From positions 409,285-473,284 of the forward strand of contig MNCI01033500.1 in NCBI GenBank assembly GCA_015680685.1: a stretch of DNA of 64,000 bases, given 5' to 3'. Position 1 is the stretch's first letter. Every line of letters starts with the position of its first letter. This DNA comes from Gnetum montanum. Taxonomy: Eukaryota; Streptophyta; Gnetopsida; Gnetales; Gnetaceae. Below, piece by piece: positions 33,957-45,221 of this stretch. The notes under the pieces were generated by a model. It worked only from the letters and a program-made list of their open reading frames with translations, made no database searches and had not been told where the DNA came from. A program made the translations under genes and the position numbers.

Positions 33957-36385
33957 TGTACTGTCTAAAATCATCGGTCCCCGGCTGAAATGAAACAGAA
34001 ACCAGGAGATCCCTGGACAAGCATGGAAGACCCTGCCTTCACTTGAGGGAAAGCTGGAATTAATGAAGATAGAGTACCTTGGGTGGTCTGCACGTGGATC
34101 AGACAAGGATTTCCCTGAATGTACACCTATATTCTCTACGCTGGGTTATATGTAAATGGCATAACAGATGTAAAACCAAGCGTAAACGTACAAGAATGTA
34201 AACAGTAAGCGCACAAGAATGAATGAAAACTGTAACAAATCTTGGCCAAAAATGTAGTAATATTATTGCATAGTGAAAATTACAATGCACTGGTCTAGAC
34301 GCAATTATGGATCTAACACAAGGCGGATGAAGAGCCCCAGTGGATGCGGAGGGATGATGGTGTGCTGGTTCAAATTGCAGGCATAGTATAGAGGCTGTAT
34401 GTTCAGCGTGCAAGGTTGAAGTCTAGCGTATAGGATGCAAGGTTCTCAATTTTCTTAGTCTGGTCTACCCCGATTTTTGCCAAGATGCCTCCAATTCTTC
34501 AAACCTCGATCTGGTCAAAAATTAGAGTTTTTATATGGGTTTCAACGTTAGACTCGGGTCTGAAAGGGGATGAGTGGCTGTAAGGTGAGAAAAATTCGGA
34601 TTGGGAGACAGGTGGTGCATTGACCAAGTGCAGGATATGTTACAACTGTACAACGTACAACATGCCAGTGTATAGCATGCCAACATACAGGATGCCAGCA
34701 TATAGCATGCCAGCATACAGCATGCTAGCGTATAGGATGCCAACGTACACAAAAAATGTACCCAACGTACACACATAAAAATGCTTTGTTTTAAGGTCAA
34801 AAATTGACTTTTGAGTACCTGAAAGCTACTCGGGACCCTGGGGAAGGTCTTGGAGGGTCTAGACACTTAGTTCTAGCATGTTTTGACTCATTTCTAGGGC
34901 CTAAAAGTTGCTCTACGCTGGCTGTACAGGAATGAAAGACCATCATTTGGAGTTTAAAATTTGATTTTTAAGTACCTAAGAGCTACTGGGGACCTTGGGG
35001 AAGGTCTTGGGGGGTCCAGACTCTTAGTTCTAGCATGCTTTGACTCATTTCTTGGGCCCAAAATTTGCTCTACATTGGCTGCACGTTGGGCATATACGCT
35101 GGGCGTACAGGAATCAAGGACCATCATTTGGAGCCCAAAATTTGATTTTCAAGTGCCTGCAAGCTATTGAGAACCTTGGCGAAGGTCTTCAGGGGTCTAG
35201 ACTCTTAGTTCTATCATGTTTTGACTCATTTCTGGGGCCCAAGAGTTGCTCTACGCTGGCTGCACGCTGGGCGTATACGCTGAACGTACAGGAATGAAAG
35301 ACCAACATTTGGAGCCCAAAATTTGATTTTCAAGTGCCTGAGAGTTGCTGGGGACCTTGGGGAAGGTCTTGGGGGTCCATACGCTCAATTCTGGCATGTT
35401 TTGACTCATTTTTGGGGCCCAAAAGCTACTCTACGCTGGTCGTACGCTGGGCGTACAGGAATGAAAGACCATCATTTGGAGCCCAAAATTTGATTTTCAA
35501 GTGCCTGAGAGCTACTGGGGACCTTGGGGAAGGTCCTGGGGGGTCCATACGCTCAATTCTAGCATGTTTTGACTCATTTTTAGGGCCCAAAATTTGCACT
35601 ATGCTGGCTGCACGCTGGGCGTATACACTGGGCGTACAAGAATGAAAGACCATCATTTGGAGCCCAAGACTTGATTTTCAAGTGCCTGAGAGCTACTGGG
35701 GATCTTGCGAAAGGTCCTGGGGGGTCTAGACACTCAATTCTGGCATGTTTTGACTCATTTTTGGGGCCCAAAAGTTGCTCTACGCTGGCTACATGTTGGG
35801 CGTACAGGAATGAAAGACCATTATTCAGAGCCCAAAATTTTATTTTCAAGTGCCTAAGAGCTACTGGGAACCTTGGGGAAGGTCCTGGGGGGTCTAGACA
35901 CTCAATTCTAGCATGTTTTGACTCATTTTTGGGGCCCAAAAATTGCTCTACGCTGGCTGCATGCTGGGCGTATAGGAATGAAAGACCATCATTTGGAACC
36001 CAAAATTTGATTTTCAAGTGCCTGAGAGCAGCTAGGGGACCTTGGGGAAGGTCCTAGGTGGTCCAAACGCTCAATTTTGGCATGTTTTGACTCATTTTTG
36101 GGGCCCAAAAGTTGCTGTACGCTGGGTTGTACGCTGGGCATGTATAGGCCAGCGTATAGGATGCATACTTAGTGAAAACCAAATATTTTGAGCTCAAGAT
36201 TTGCCAGGTTTGATGCCAGATGTCATTGTAGTCTTCTGTGGGTCCCAGAGAACTGTTTCTTGTTGAGTTCGACTCTTCTTGAAGCTATCTGTGAGGCCCT
36301 CAAGCTTCAGTCATGCTTGGGAGCATCATGACTTAACTCGATTCTTGTTGGAGAAGTACTAAGCTCAGAATTTTGTGGTGTTTCA
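33957..36385 (-). repeat. 5' LTR of A
   Basis: Homologous to 25,939-28,410. Contains eight ~168-bp repeats (34,791-36,125), a 7-unit 15-bp array (34,651-34,755) and a TATA at 34,526-34,538. The target duplication TAGAC follows at 36,386-36,390. Confidence 0.95.
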
Positions 36386-38761
36386 TAGACTCCCCTTTGC
36401 TAAGATAAGAAAGTGTAAAGTGGTTGTTGAAATTTTGGTTATTTGCTGATTTTTATGTTTATATCATTTATTATTTTCCTAAGACTAATGATTTAAACAT
36501 GGATTCACTGTGAAATCAATTTCAATGTACCCCAACAAGCATCAGATACACTAAATAGATATTGGTGTCCTTGTCTCATGGGATGAAGCTGTGCATTCAA
36601 AGTGTTTGTTTATGTGAGTTTTGGTTTTTAGGATTTTGACCTATTGTTAGCACTTAGATTCTTTATTTACAAAATGTTTTTAGCTATATGCAGGGGAACT
36701 AAGTCTTCTCTTCTCATGGTTGAGCTTGTTGGTGTACTTGCTTGGTTTGTCCCTTTTGAACCAGACACACCTCCGTATGACATACACATCGGGCCCCATG
36801 TGATATGGTTCCACCTCAGTGTGAGTTCATTTTTGTCTTTCATCCTAGAAAATTTTAGTGTGCTTATATGGTCTCACCTGAGTGAACAATTGGCTTGTGA
36901 CATTATTGAGATAGTGTTTCCTGGGTCTACACAAGGCATGCTTTCCTTTATTACTGACATCGATGAGGGGCTTTTCAAGGTGGCGGGAGGCCTTGCTGAG
37001 GGTCCTAGATCTACTCATCCCTTGACTTGTATGTGGGAGCTACCTATGTGTAGTCATTATAACAGTAGCAACACAGTTTTCCTAGCCCTCCGTGTGCACA
37101 CTATATTCTAGAACCCACCTGGGATAGTATATAGAGTGGACAGATATGCTTCTTTGCACCTTACTTTAATTTTTTGATTTCCTTTTAAACTTTATGTCAT
37201 CATCTAAATGTGAATGTTTTTTTCCTATGCAGGCCCTTCTTTGATGAACATGGGATGCGTGATGATGATGGTGTACTTTCCTTAGTGCATACAGTGCTAG
37301 AGACATTCATGGTGGGCCCCATTCCTCATGTAGCAGTACTGGACTAGACAAAGGTGGCTATTGTTGACTACCGTAGGTAGTTTTCAAGAGCCTTTGAGTG
37401 CTACCAAGCTTGAGGTTGGTTACATGAGGAATGGTCTTCTAATGGGCCAATTTTCCCTCAAAAAATTGATCCTACACCTATCCCACCTACCCCATTTACT
37501 GATGGTAAATGACCACACCCTAGATTCCATCTTCTTTTTTGTTGCATCATCATGTACTATGTTTTTGACTCTTCACTCTATGTTTTCTTTTTACAATAGC
37601 AATCCCCTCCAAAGAAGTTACTGTTATAATAGGCCACACTGAGGCCACCCTTTTCATGAAATTTGGGGAGGTAGGTCAGTCACAAAAATGGTTGCAGAAG
37701 AAATCTTTTGAGTTGATCATCAGCCGCCTCACCCAAGTAGGTTTGATGGACTTGTTTACAGCTTTAACTCCTAGTATTCCGATTACTGAGATGGTCACCA
37801 TTGTTGATTCTTTCAATGATGATGCTTCCCATTTTAGCACATGAGTTCAAGGAGTCAAGGTATCTTTTAACCTTGCCTCTAAATTCCTTTCTGATCTTTT
37901 TGGCATACCCATGGATGGTGCCACGGTGACTATAGATAAAGCGATAAAAGAGGGCCAGGTCATAAGAGAGCTTGAGTAGTGGTTAGGTGTGTCTCAGGGT
38001 CCTAAGGGCTTTTCTATGAGAAATGATACCTGATCAATGGAGATGAACTTCCTATATCCTCTCTTTTGGGTGCGGGAATTCCCCAAATCTCTTTCTCAAG
38101 TAAGAAACCTTAGGATCGAGTATGCGCGTGTCATGTGTGCAATTTTACAAACAGACATGCGCTACAACTGGGCATAGTTTCTCGTATCTAGTTTTTGTGG
38201 GAAGATCATCAAGTTACATTCAAACATCCATGCTAAATCCCATTTTACATTTGCTTTCTTTGCGAGGTACTTATGTAGGTTTGCTAAGTTCCAAGTGGTT
38301 TATGATGATAACCGCTATATTTTGAGAGATCATTCACAACTATCCCGTCCTTGGATTTGCCATTTATTTAACACCACTAGATCACAGGACCCACCAGAAG
38401 ATATTGATGAATCAGTATCAGTTACTAGTGGAGGTGCGATTAGCTGTTCCCATCATTCCCATGATATCTTGGGATTGGAACAGCCTAGGCTACACACGTC
38501 TATTAAAAGGGCTAAACGTTTGCTTGGTGAGATGGTTGGAAAGTCCAAGACAAAGGTGAAGAGGAAAGAACATCCAAGGGAGTCTGTTTCAGATGTGATA
38601 CCACCAAGAGTAAAGAAGATTCGATTTGTACTACCAGTGGAGGGTAAGTATCTTATGTTATTATTATATATTTTTTGTTATTTGTTGTTTTTGATCTATA
38701 CATTATATATACTATGTTATACTAACTCTAAGATTCTAGAATTATCAGAGGAAAGTCCTGT

Positions 38762-38784
38762 GAGAGAGAGAGAGAGAGAGAGAG
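38762..38784 (+). repeat. (GA)n microsatellite inside exon 5 of the antisense gene copy 2
   Basis: About 11 GA units directly after the inferred acceptor; probably expanded after the gene decayed. Confidence 0.85.
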
Positions 38785-40414
38785 TCTAGCCCCGATGGTG
38801 AATCCTAAAGTGGTTTCATAGGGCCGGAGGAAGAGGCAAAGGAAAGAGAAGAAATGATCGAGGAACCTCCCATCTCGCAAGAGGAAGATGTGACAAACAT
38901 CATGGGGACAAAGCTTGCAGAGGCTTTGGATGCACTCAGGTAATCCAGTGATGAAAGAGGTGTCTTCGATGGCTTCTTCAATGGATCTTTGTAGCTTGGT
39001 GATCTGCCCAAGCTAAACAACAAAGGGCTTTTTTGGTATGCTCCTTTTAGCACAATCCATGCTTTGGTACCCTTTAATTTTCATGTGTTATTATTAATTA
39101 TCTTGATTATTTCTAGCATCAAAGGTAGACATTTAGATTTCGAAGGCACATACATCTTGGGTAGATGTGTCAGGAACACAGGTTCCAATTGAGATGACCT
39201 CCCCTGCTTATCCCAAACCAACTAGCTAGCTAAGACCATGGCCTGATATGCCTAGTAAAATAGACTTTCTTAAAGTCATCGTTAATGATGTCGTCGCTTG
39301 CCTACAAGAAGCCCATCCAAAACTAGATATGTGTTTTATGTATTATACTAAGTGTCTGGGTTTATTATATTTCTTTGCATTCATTATTGATTATAGTTTA
39401 TTCATATGTGTGGTACTTACAACTGCAAGCACCAAGCTTCAGTGAAATCCTTCTAAAGCTACTCACATTTATGCTCTCCCTGAACTTCCAGGGAATATTG
39501 AGCAAGTTCCTAGGAATGTGTACGATGCAGTTTCTAGTTGCGTCATGGAAAATGCCAAGTGGCTTTGGACTTGTAGGCATTCGGTTGAATATCTATGGGA
39601 TGAGGTCCACTTATTGAAGGAAGCCCTAGCAAAGAAGAGAAAGGAGAAAATGGATCTCCAATCCTATTACGATCTTGCTGCTACTAGATTGTCTGGTGAT
39701 AGCACTTGGCGCACATCTGAAACCACCTATGCACATTACTGGACAGTTTTGAATAGCAAAGTGCAGGAAACACGAGACTTAGCAGAACAAACAGCATAGA
39801 TGGACTTGTTGAATAGGAAATGTCACGATTGGAAGTCCTTTGCTACTAAAGTATAGAAATGGGGCCAAGATTAAAAGGACCACAAGCATCAATATAAGAA
39901 ATGGTTAAAGGAGGAGTCAATTGAACACCGCTAGATGGAGATGTTCATCGATGGGTTAGGCTTGCGGCCTGCTTATGATAGATTTTTCGAGTGCATCGAG
40001 GTAGAGGGATATCCCAAGAAAACCATTACTACTGCCTCTAGGGTAGCTTCTATAGGCATGTTCTCTCTTGAGCATCCTACCTGGACCTTGCTGGACAAGG
40101 GGAAAACCTTGGCTAGCATTGATCTTGGCCTCGAGGAGGATTGGGTAAGTGTGCTCGAGGAGGATATTCTACAGCATCTAGAGGCCAACTTAGCACCTTC
40201 CTCACTTGTGAGTGTTTTATGGTGGCATTTTTTTGTATGGTTTTATTGTTTTTTATTGTTAGTGTTACTATTTTTCTAGTTTTATGTTCATGATTTTTTT
40301 TACTACTCATACTTGTTTTGTCTTGTTTTCTATTTTCTGCTATAGGGACATTTTAATGATGGAGTTGGCCCTAGTGGAGTGAGAGCGGATGACGAAGAGG
40401 ATATTGGGGACTAG

Positions 40415-40789
40415 CCCCCTCTCTAACCTTATTATTAATCAGAATTTAGCTATTAAATATTTTGGATTTTTGAATGTTTGATGGAAATATGTGGTTATCA
40501 AATGTAATAATATGGACCTCGTTATGGCATAACTTTGTTGACATTTCACTTCCATATTGACATATCATTTTTTATTTTATTTTGTGTTTTCTCTTTTTAT
40601 TTTCTTTTTTCCAGTATTATCATGAACATATGGTTGAAACTAAATGTAATATGGGGGAACAAAACGTAAATCAACACTTGTAAAAGAAGGAAATAATGAG
40701 AAGGCATAAATCAAGACTGTAACTTGTATCATTTAAACTAAAATTTGACATAGCATAATGAATTTTTGTAAACTTGCAACCTATTGAAT
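40415..40789. other. Spacer after the antisense gene of B
   Basis: AT-rich, no coding signal. It would contain the 3' end of the antisense transcript; no clear AATAAA cluster was used to fix it. Confidence 0.35.
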
Positions 40790-41100
40790 CCTAGTTTAAA
40801 GAAATTTTGGGCTATTCACATTAGTTTAAAGTCATGGTGGATTGCTGCATTTGTTGCTAAGGAAAGAAAGATTACCAATTTTATGCCATAGTGGGCCAAA
40901 AGAAATTACAGTTTTATAAAGCTTTTAAAAGGAGCCAACCATTTCTGACCGTGGCTAGTTTAACATCATTGTGATGTTCACTAGCATTTTAACATCGTAC
41001 TAGATGATTGGTAGTTTAACATCATTTCGGACATTTGGTAGTTTAACATCATTTCAAACATTTGTTAGTTTAACATCATTTTGGACATTTGGTAGTTCGC
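40790..41100 (-). repeat. Array 1 of B between pro and the antisense gene
   Basis: The + strand unit is ATTTGGTAGTTTAACATCAT, 4-5 copies of ~27 bp between 40,960 and 41,100, with looser copies from 40,795. It holds the same position as 828-988 in E1. Confidence 0.8.
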
Positions 41101-41178
41101 TCTAGTTATTGAGTTTTCTCTTAGTCCTTTGCAGCTTAACATGAGGGGTCGGGCATGTGTGTATGATCTTATACTCAC

Positions 41179-41875
41179 CTTTCCCTTCATTGGTGATGTC
41201 AAAGGGTAGTTCTGACTAAGAGACATCTGTGGGAATGGCTCCTATGTTTGCGTTGTCTAGTGCTTCCTCAATTTTAGCAAGATCGTGAGTTAACGTTGGG
41301 TTCATCTCTTGATGTATGCTCATAGTTTCTTGCTTAGGCTCAACGAACTCAATTTTTGACTCTTGATCTGCTCTAGGATGTGAGGAAGTCAGCGATACCA
41401 TTGTATCCCCATGTATGATGATTTCACCACCCTCGTAAGGTAGGTGGATCTCCTGATGGATTGGTGAGGATATAGCCTTAATTTGAGCTAGCTAGGGATT
41501 TCCTAGAATCAAATTAAACCCTGGCATTTTTTCAACCACTATGAATTCAGCTGATGTTGGGAATTGGTCCCCGGCTATGAAATCTAAGGTAACCATATCT
41601 TTCACCTTGACATGGGAACCACTAAAGGATTTCAAAAAGGAAGTTTTTGTGGGTAGTATTTTTTCAATAAGTCCTAGTTTTTTGATGACCGAAAAAGGTA
41701 CTACGTTTGTGGCCCCACCATCATTGACATGCACCCTACGTATCTTGAAATGATTGACCTGTATCATTATAAACATAGGGGATGTGGTGAATTCTCCTGT
41801 TTTCTCATCTAGCTTAATGTCCTTAGCACGAAACTCTAGGGATGTGGTCTTTGATTCCTGAGTTTGCAGGGACAA
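41179..41875 (-). pseudogene. Aspartic protease of B, catalytic Asp replaced
   Basis: Homologous to the E1 and A proteases (RRVHVNDGGATNVVPFS; FNLILGNP). Where those read V-D-D-G, B reads V-N-D-G: codon AAT for GAT/GAC, a G-to-A change that removes the active-site Asp. Stops occur at the LGNP-W position and at 41,216, both explained by TGG to TAG. The frame is otherwise continuous with gag and reaches a GTGAGT donor at 41,178. Confidence 0.85.
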
Positions 41876-44808
41876 TACTACATAAATGGATGGCTAATCC
41901 TCAGGGAGGTTCTCACTAACAAGGATTGAAGTTAGCTTCCACACGAGAACTTCCCGATGTACTAGTGAAGTCATTACTAGGTCATACAGACTTAAAGAAG
42001 TGTTCTTTTGTTTCAAGGCTTGTGTAACCTAGGTCAACGCACTTGCTAGGTCTTCACCATTTGGGGCACCCTTGTCTATGGAGATTTGGTCCATTTGACC
42101 AAGCATTCATATTTCTGATGGAGGAATGTTTGCATTGGTGGCTAAGGATGCTGGTTTTGGGACACAACCTGTGACATCATCCTTGTTTTGATGACTCGTA
42201 CTAGGCTCATTAATGGATGGACCCATAGGAACAATGTTTAACAGTGTGGGTTTTGCTGGTCCTAATTTGTGTTGATGGTTTTCTCTTTCCAGGTTCTCTC
42301 TTGTTAGTTTATCGATAAGATGTTCTCGTAGAGGTCGTGGAGGAACCAAGGTGGGTTGTGTGCCAGGGTATTTTGGCACCTGGATCACAAAGGGAATAGG
42401 TTGATTTTTGGATGGTATGGTTGTTTTTGCAACGGAAGGAGGTACTCGGATAACAAATGGTTTTTGTGGCGTAGGGGATGTGTGTATGATGAAAGGGGTT
42501 TGAGGAGATGTTGAGGTGGGTGTGTTTTCTGAAGGCCTGCGAATCAAAAACGGTTTTCACGAGATGTCTTTTCTATTCTCCACATGGATAGTATTAATCA
42601 CATATGGTGCATCATTGGTATTGAGAGGATTCTTGTAGACCCCCATGGGTTGGTTTTGGGGTCTTACTAGATTATCGAATACTACTTCACCCCTATCAAT
42701 CATGCGTTGTATATCCTATTTCAAGGTGAAATAGTAATCGGTCCCATGACCACACTATTGGTGATATTCACAAAACCTAATTAACCTAAAGCCTCTTAGA
42801 ATGGGGGGTTCATTAGCTATTGCTAAGGCTAGGTTCTTGGCCAACTCATAGAATCGATCATGTTTTTGAGATGCCGCAGGAGACATTTGCTTATGTTTGC
42901 TTAACCTGGCCTTTAGAAGTTGATAAAGCAATTGTGAAGGCTTCATAGGCAAGGGTGTATATTGAGCAGGGTCTTTTCTTTTGAATGTACAAGCATGAAC
43001 CATGTTCGTGTGTCTATTTGAGGAAGTTTCAAGTGTAGGTGTAGGTGTGTTTCTTTCATAGCCATTTGGGATAGTGAGTTATTTTCCCTTTTGTCCTGGA
43101 TGGCTAGGTCAGGCTGTCTCGGCTACTAATACTACCGTTGTTTTGGATTTATCTCTCTTCATATGTTGGCTCCTAAAGGTCAAGTAAGCTAGGTCATTTC
43201 TTGTTTGTACCGCCTCTTATATATATTTAATTTGCACAAATGCTTGGCTTATTTTTCAGGCTTTCAAATAGTAAATCTTTGACTTAATAAATTCATTCAT
43301 GGTAGCCTTAAGGATGGTAAGTAGATATGTTTTAGGGATGGGCTCATGAAGTTCATTCAAGGTTGCACTCCACCTTTGGATGAATTTCTGTGTTGGCTCT
43401 AACGGTGCTTGTTTAATTTGAATCAAGCTATCTAACATGGCTTCAGGTTTCAGATTGTACTTGAAATGGATGATGAATTGGTGCAACAAGTCCTCTAGAG
43501 AAGATATGGAGCTATGAGGTAAAGCTCAATACCATTCTAAGGCTTTTCCCATTAAGGACATAGAAAACACACGTAGAATTACATGAGGCCATGCCTAAAG
43601 CAATAGACATTCTATTCAAAATGTGACTAAGTGAGCATTTGGATCCCCCTCTCCATTGTACTTGGTTAGCTACGGTAATGTAACTCCTTTTGGCAAGGTT
43701 AATGGGGGAACTAAGGTGTCAATTGGATCATTTTGATAGAAGTCTAGCACCTTAACTTCCTCAGTGTTCATAGTTTTAAGGTTTTTTAATTCTTCTACCA
43801 ATGAGTGCATCATTTTTTTGTGTCTTCCCACTCTTGGACAGTAGGCATATTGGCGCGTTGCGTTGGTGGTGGTTGATAATGACTTTATTGTTGCATTGGT
43901 TGTGGAAAGAGAGATTGTTGGACTATCATTTGCTATGGTGGGATGACATTTGAGGTTGATACTACATGGTGTGATATGCTGTAGCAAGTAGACAAGTTTT
44001 ATTGAATAGCTGGTGGGACCAACTACCTAGTCACAGGTTGTGAAGTGATCAGTGGTGCTTGCTGGATTTGCACTTGAGGTATGTAATGGATGGACATGGA
44101 AGTTGGTATAACCAATGACATTCCAATTACTTGAGGTCAAAAGTTCGATCCTACATTAGCTTGGGGAGGAGTTTGTTGGGATTGTATTTGTAGAGGTATG
44201 ATGGAAGTAAACGTGTCAGATTGAACGTTGAACTTGGAGAAGATGGGAATGGAAGTGGGTACTTCCTGTAGAGAAGCTAGTGGTAGAAATATGGTCTCTT
44301 CCAAGAAGGGTTGGAACAATGGGTTTGTATGGGCATGGGGACTGACAATATGGTACGAATCCCCATGTTCAAATTGGGCTACAAAGTCATCTTTCTCATC
44401 TCCATCCTAAGGCTCTATTGGAGGTAGCTGTAAGGCTTGACTTCTTACCATGAGAAGCTAGGATATGAGTTTATGATGGTGTTCAAATAGCAGGATTATA
44501 TCAAATGCTAAAGGGATGAATTCACGACCTCCTTTGTGTATAAGTTCATAGTCTCACTTTGCTTCCCTTTCTATACAATCGATAGGTAAGTTGTCTTGGA
44601 TCTTAACACAAATGAAATTATATTGTTCGGGTGTAAGACTTGCATAGGTAGGGTCTTTGCCCTGTAACCTGAGTGACTAGTGCATAGGGCCTTGGGGATT
44701 GATCTGTTTGATAATAGTTATGGATTCCGTAGCAGTCACATAGTTCGAGGTTTCAGCCCCAAAGTCAGAAATTAACTATGTTACTAGGTTGATTTGGGAG
44801 GATTCCAT
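41876..44808 (-). pseudogene. Gag of B
   Basis: It starts MESSQINLV at 44,808. The first ~220 codons are in another frame from the rest, so there is a frameshift near 44,000-44,130. The capsid domain reads YNGEGDPNAHLVTF, then SLEDLLHQFIIHFKYNLKPE and KFIQRWSATLNELHEP. The zinc motif is altered (CEYHQ-CGHGTDYYF). The tail repeats a PFVIRVPP / PFVIQVPK / PFIIHTSP motif about five times. Length is about 970 codons, with about 15 in-frame stops, mostly at Gln, Arg and Trp positions. Confidence 0.85.
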
Positions 44809-45196
44809 AGTGAGCATGAGTAAACTGGGATAGATGAGTTAAACGTGAGCAGCTATAGCATGAGTGACTGAAGCATGACCAATAGCATGAGCAGCTGCAG
44901 TGTGAGCAACTACAACATGACTGATGAATAGTGTGAGAAGCTACAGTGTGACTCAACTGCAGCATGATCGACAAATAGCGTGAGCTAATAGCGTGACGCT
45001 AATAGATCGTGTGAGTTGATTACGTGAGGAGCTACAATGTGACTAGTTGATAGCATGGTATTTGGGATAGGGTGGGTAAGTCAAGCTGAGCATGTGTAAC
45101 CTAGCTAGAAAAGTTGTGCTTTAGCTTCAGCACTTCATCTATGCAATGTTTGGACAGGTAGCATGATCAATGTTTTGACAGACAATAAAAAATTTG
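44809..45196 (-). other. B leader with AGCRTGAGC repeats
   Basis: Untranslated region between PBS and gag. Irregular repeats of AGCATGAGCAGCTGCAGTGT type lie at 44,825-45,070. The same word occurs in the U3 and in the intron at 25,255. Confidence 0.6.
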
Positions 45197-45215
45197 GGCC
45201 CTCCTTCTAGTGTCA
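45197..45215 (-). promoter_or_regulatory. Primer-binding site of B
   Basis: On the - strand TGACACTAGAAGGAGGGCC, two G-to-A changes from the PBS of A, six bases inside the 5' LTR. Confidence 0.8.
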
Positions 45216-45221
45216 AATTAC

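Larger units (their letters stand above)
25939..36385 (-). mobile_element. Element A: gag-pro LTR retrotransposon lacking pol, nested in B
   Basis: LTRs of 2,472 and 2,429 bp with TG...CA ends and a perfect TAGAC duplication enclose 5,546 bp. The interior has PBS, a 17-bp leader array, gag, protease, one array-2 unit, the 3' UTR array, a purine-rich tract, hairpin and polypurine tract. No RT, RNase H or integrase is present in any frame. It would need pol from another element; B shares its PBS type, LTR termini and 3' UTR. LTR copies differ at roughly 22 of 195 bases counted near 26,041 / 34,035, so A is slightly younger than B, as nesting requires. Confidence 0.92.
24765..40414 (+). pseudogene. 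Antisense extra gene of a Tat element, copy 2 (multi-exon, interrupted by A)
   Basis: Function unknown. Inferred exons: 24,765-24,812 (MSPPSQDSNVGWGPAQ then GTAAGC; weakest), 36,694 to about 37,142, 37,233-37,504, 37,600-38,643, 38,749-38,939, 39,117 to about 39,335, about 39,440 to 40,207, and about 40,345-40,414 ending EEDIGD-TAG. Donors include GGTAAAT, GGTAAGTA and GTGAGT; acceptors include ATATGCAG, CTATGCAG, ACAATAG, TTATCAG and GCTATAG. Element A lies in the first intron. The middle region has LFGIPMDG, WLGVSQGPKGF, MRYNWA and RSQDPPEDI; a Lys/Glu-rich segment around 39,600 (EALAKKRKEKMDLQ) may be coiled coil; the tail is acidic. Stops include TGG-to-TAG/TGA type changes (e.g. at 37,978 and 38,176). 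The copy in E1 shares these splice sites where both can be read. No known domain could be assigned by eye. Confidence 0.75.
23985..41178 (-). other. Predicted sense intron of B between pro and pol
   Basis: On the - strand the protease frame runs to AAA G and meets GTGAGTAT at 41,178. Pol starts after TTAAATTGGCAG at 23,985. Joining them gives codons AAA-GGA-GAA-AGC in one frame (phase 1). Without the later insertion A the intron is about 6.7 kb. An intron at this place is known in Ogre, a Tat-group element; here it would house the opposite-strand gene. Splicing itself is not observed. Confidence 0.6.

Noticed and set aside
36386-40414. A genuine host gene captured between elements
   Set aside because: The same gene lies at the same place and orientation in E1, so it belongs to the retrotransposon family; both copies are full of stops.
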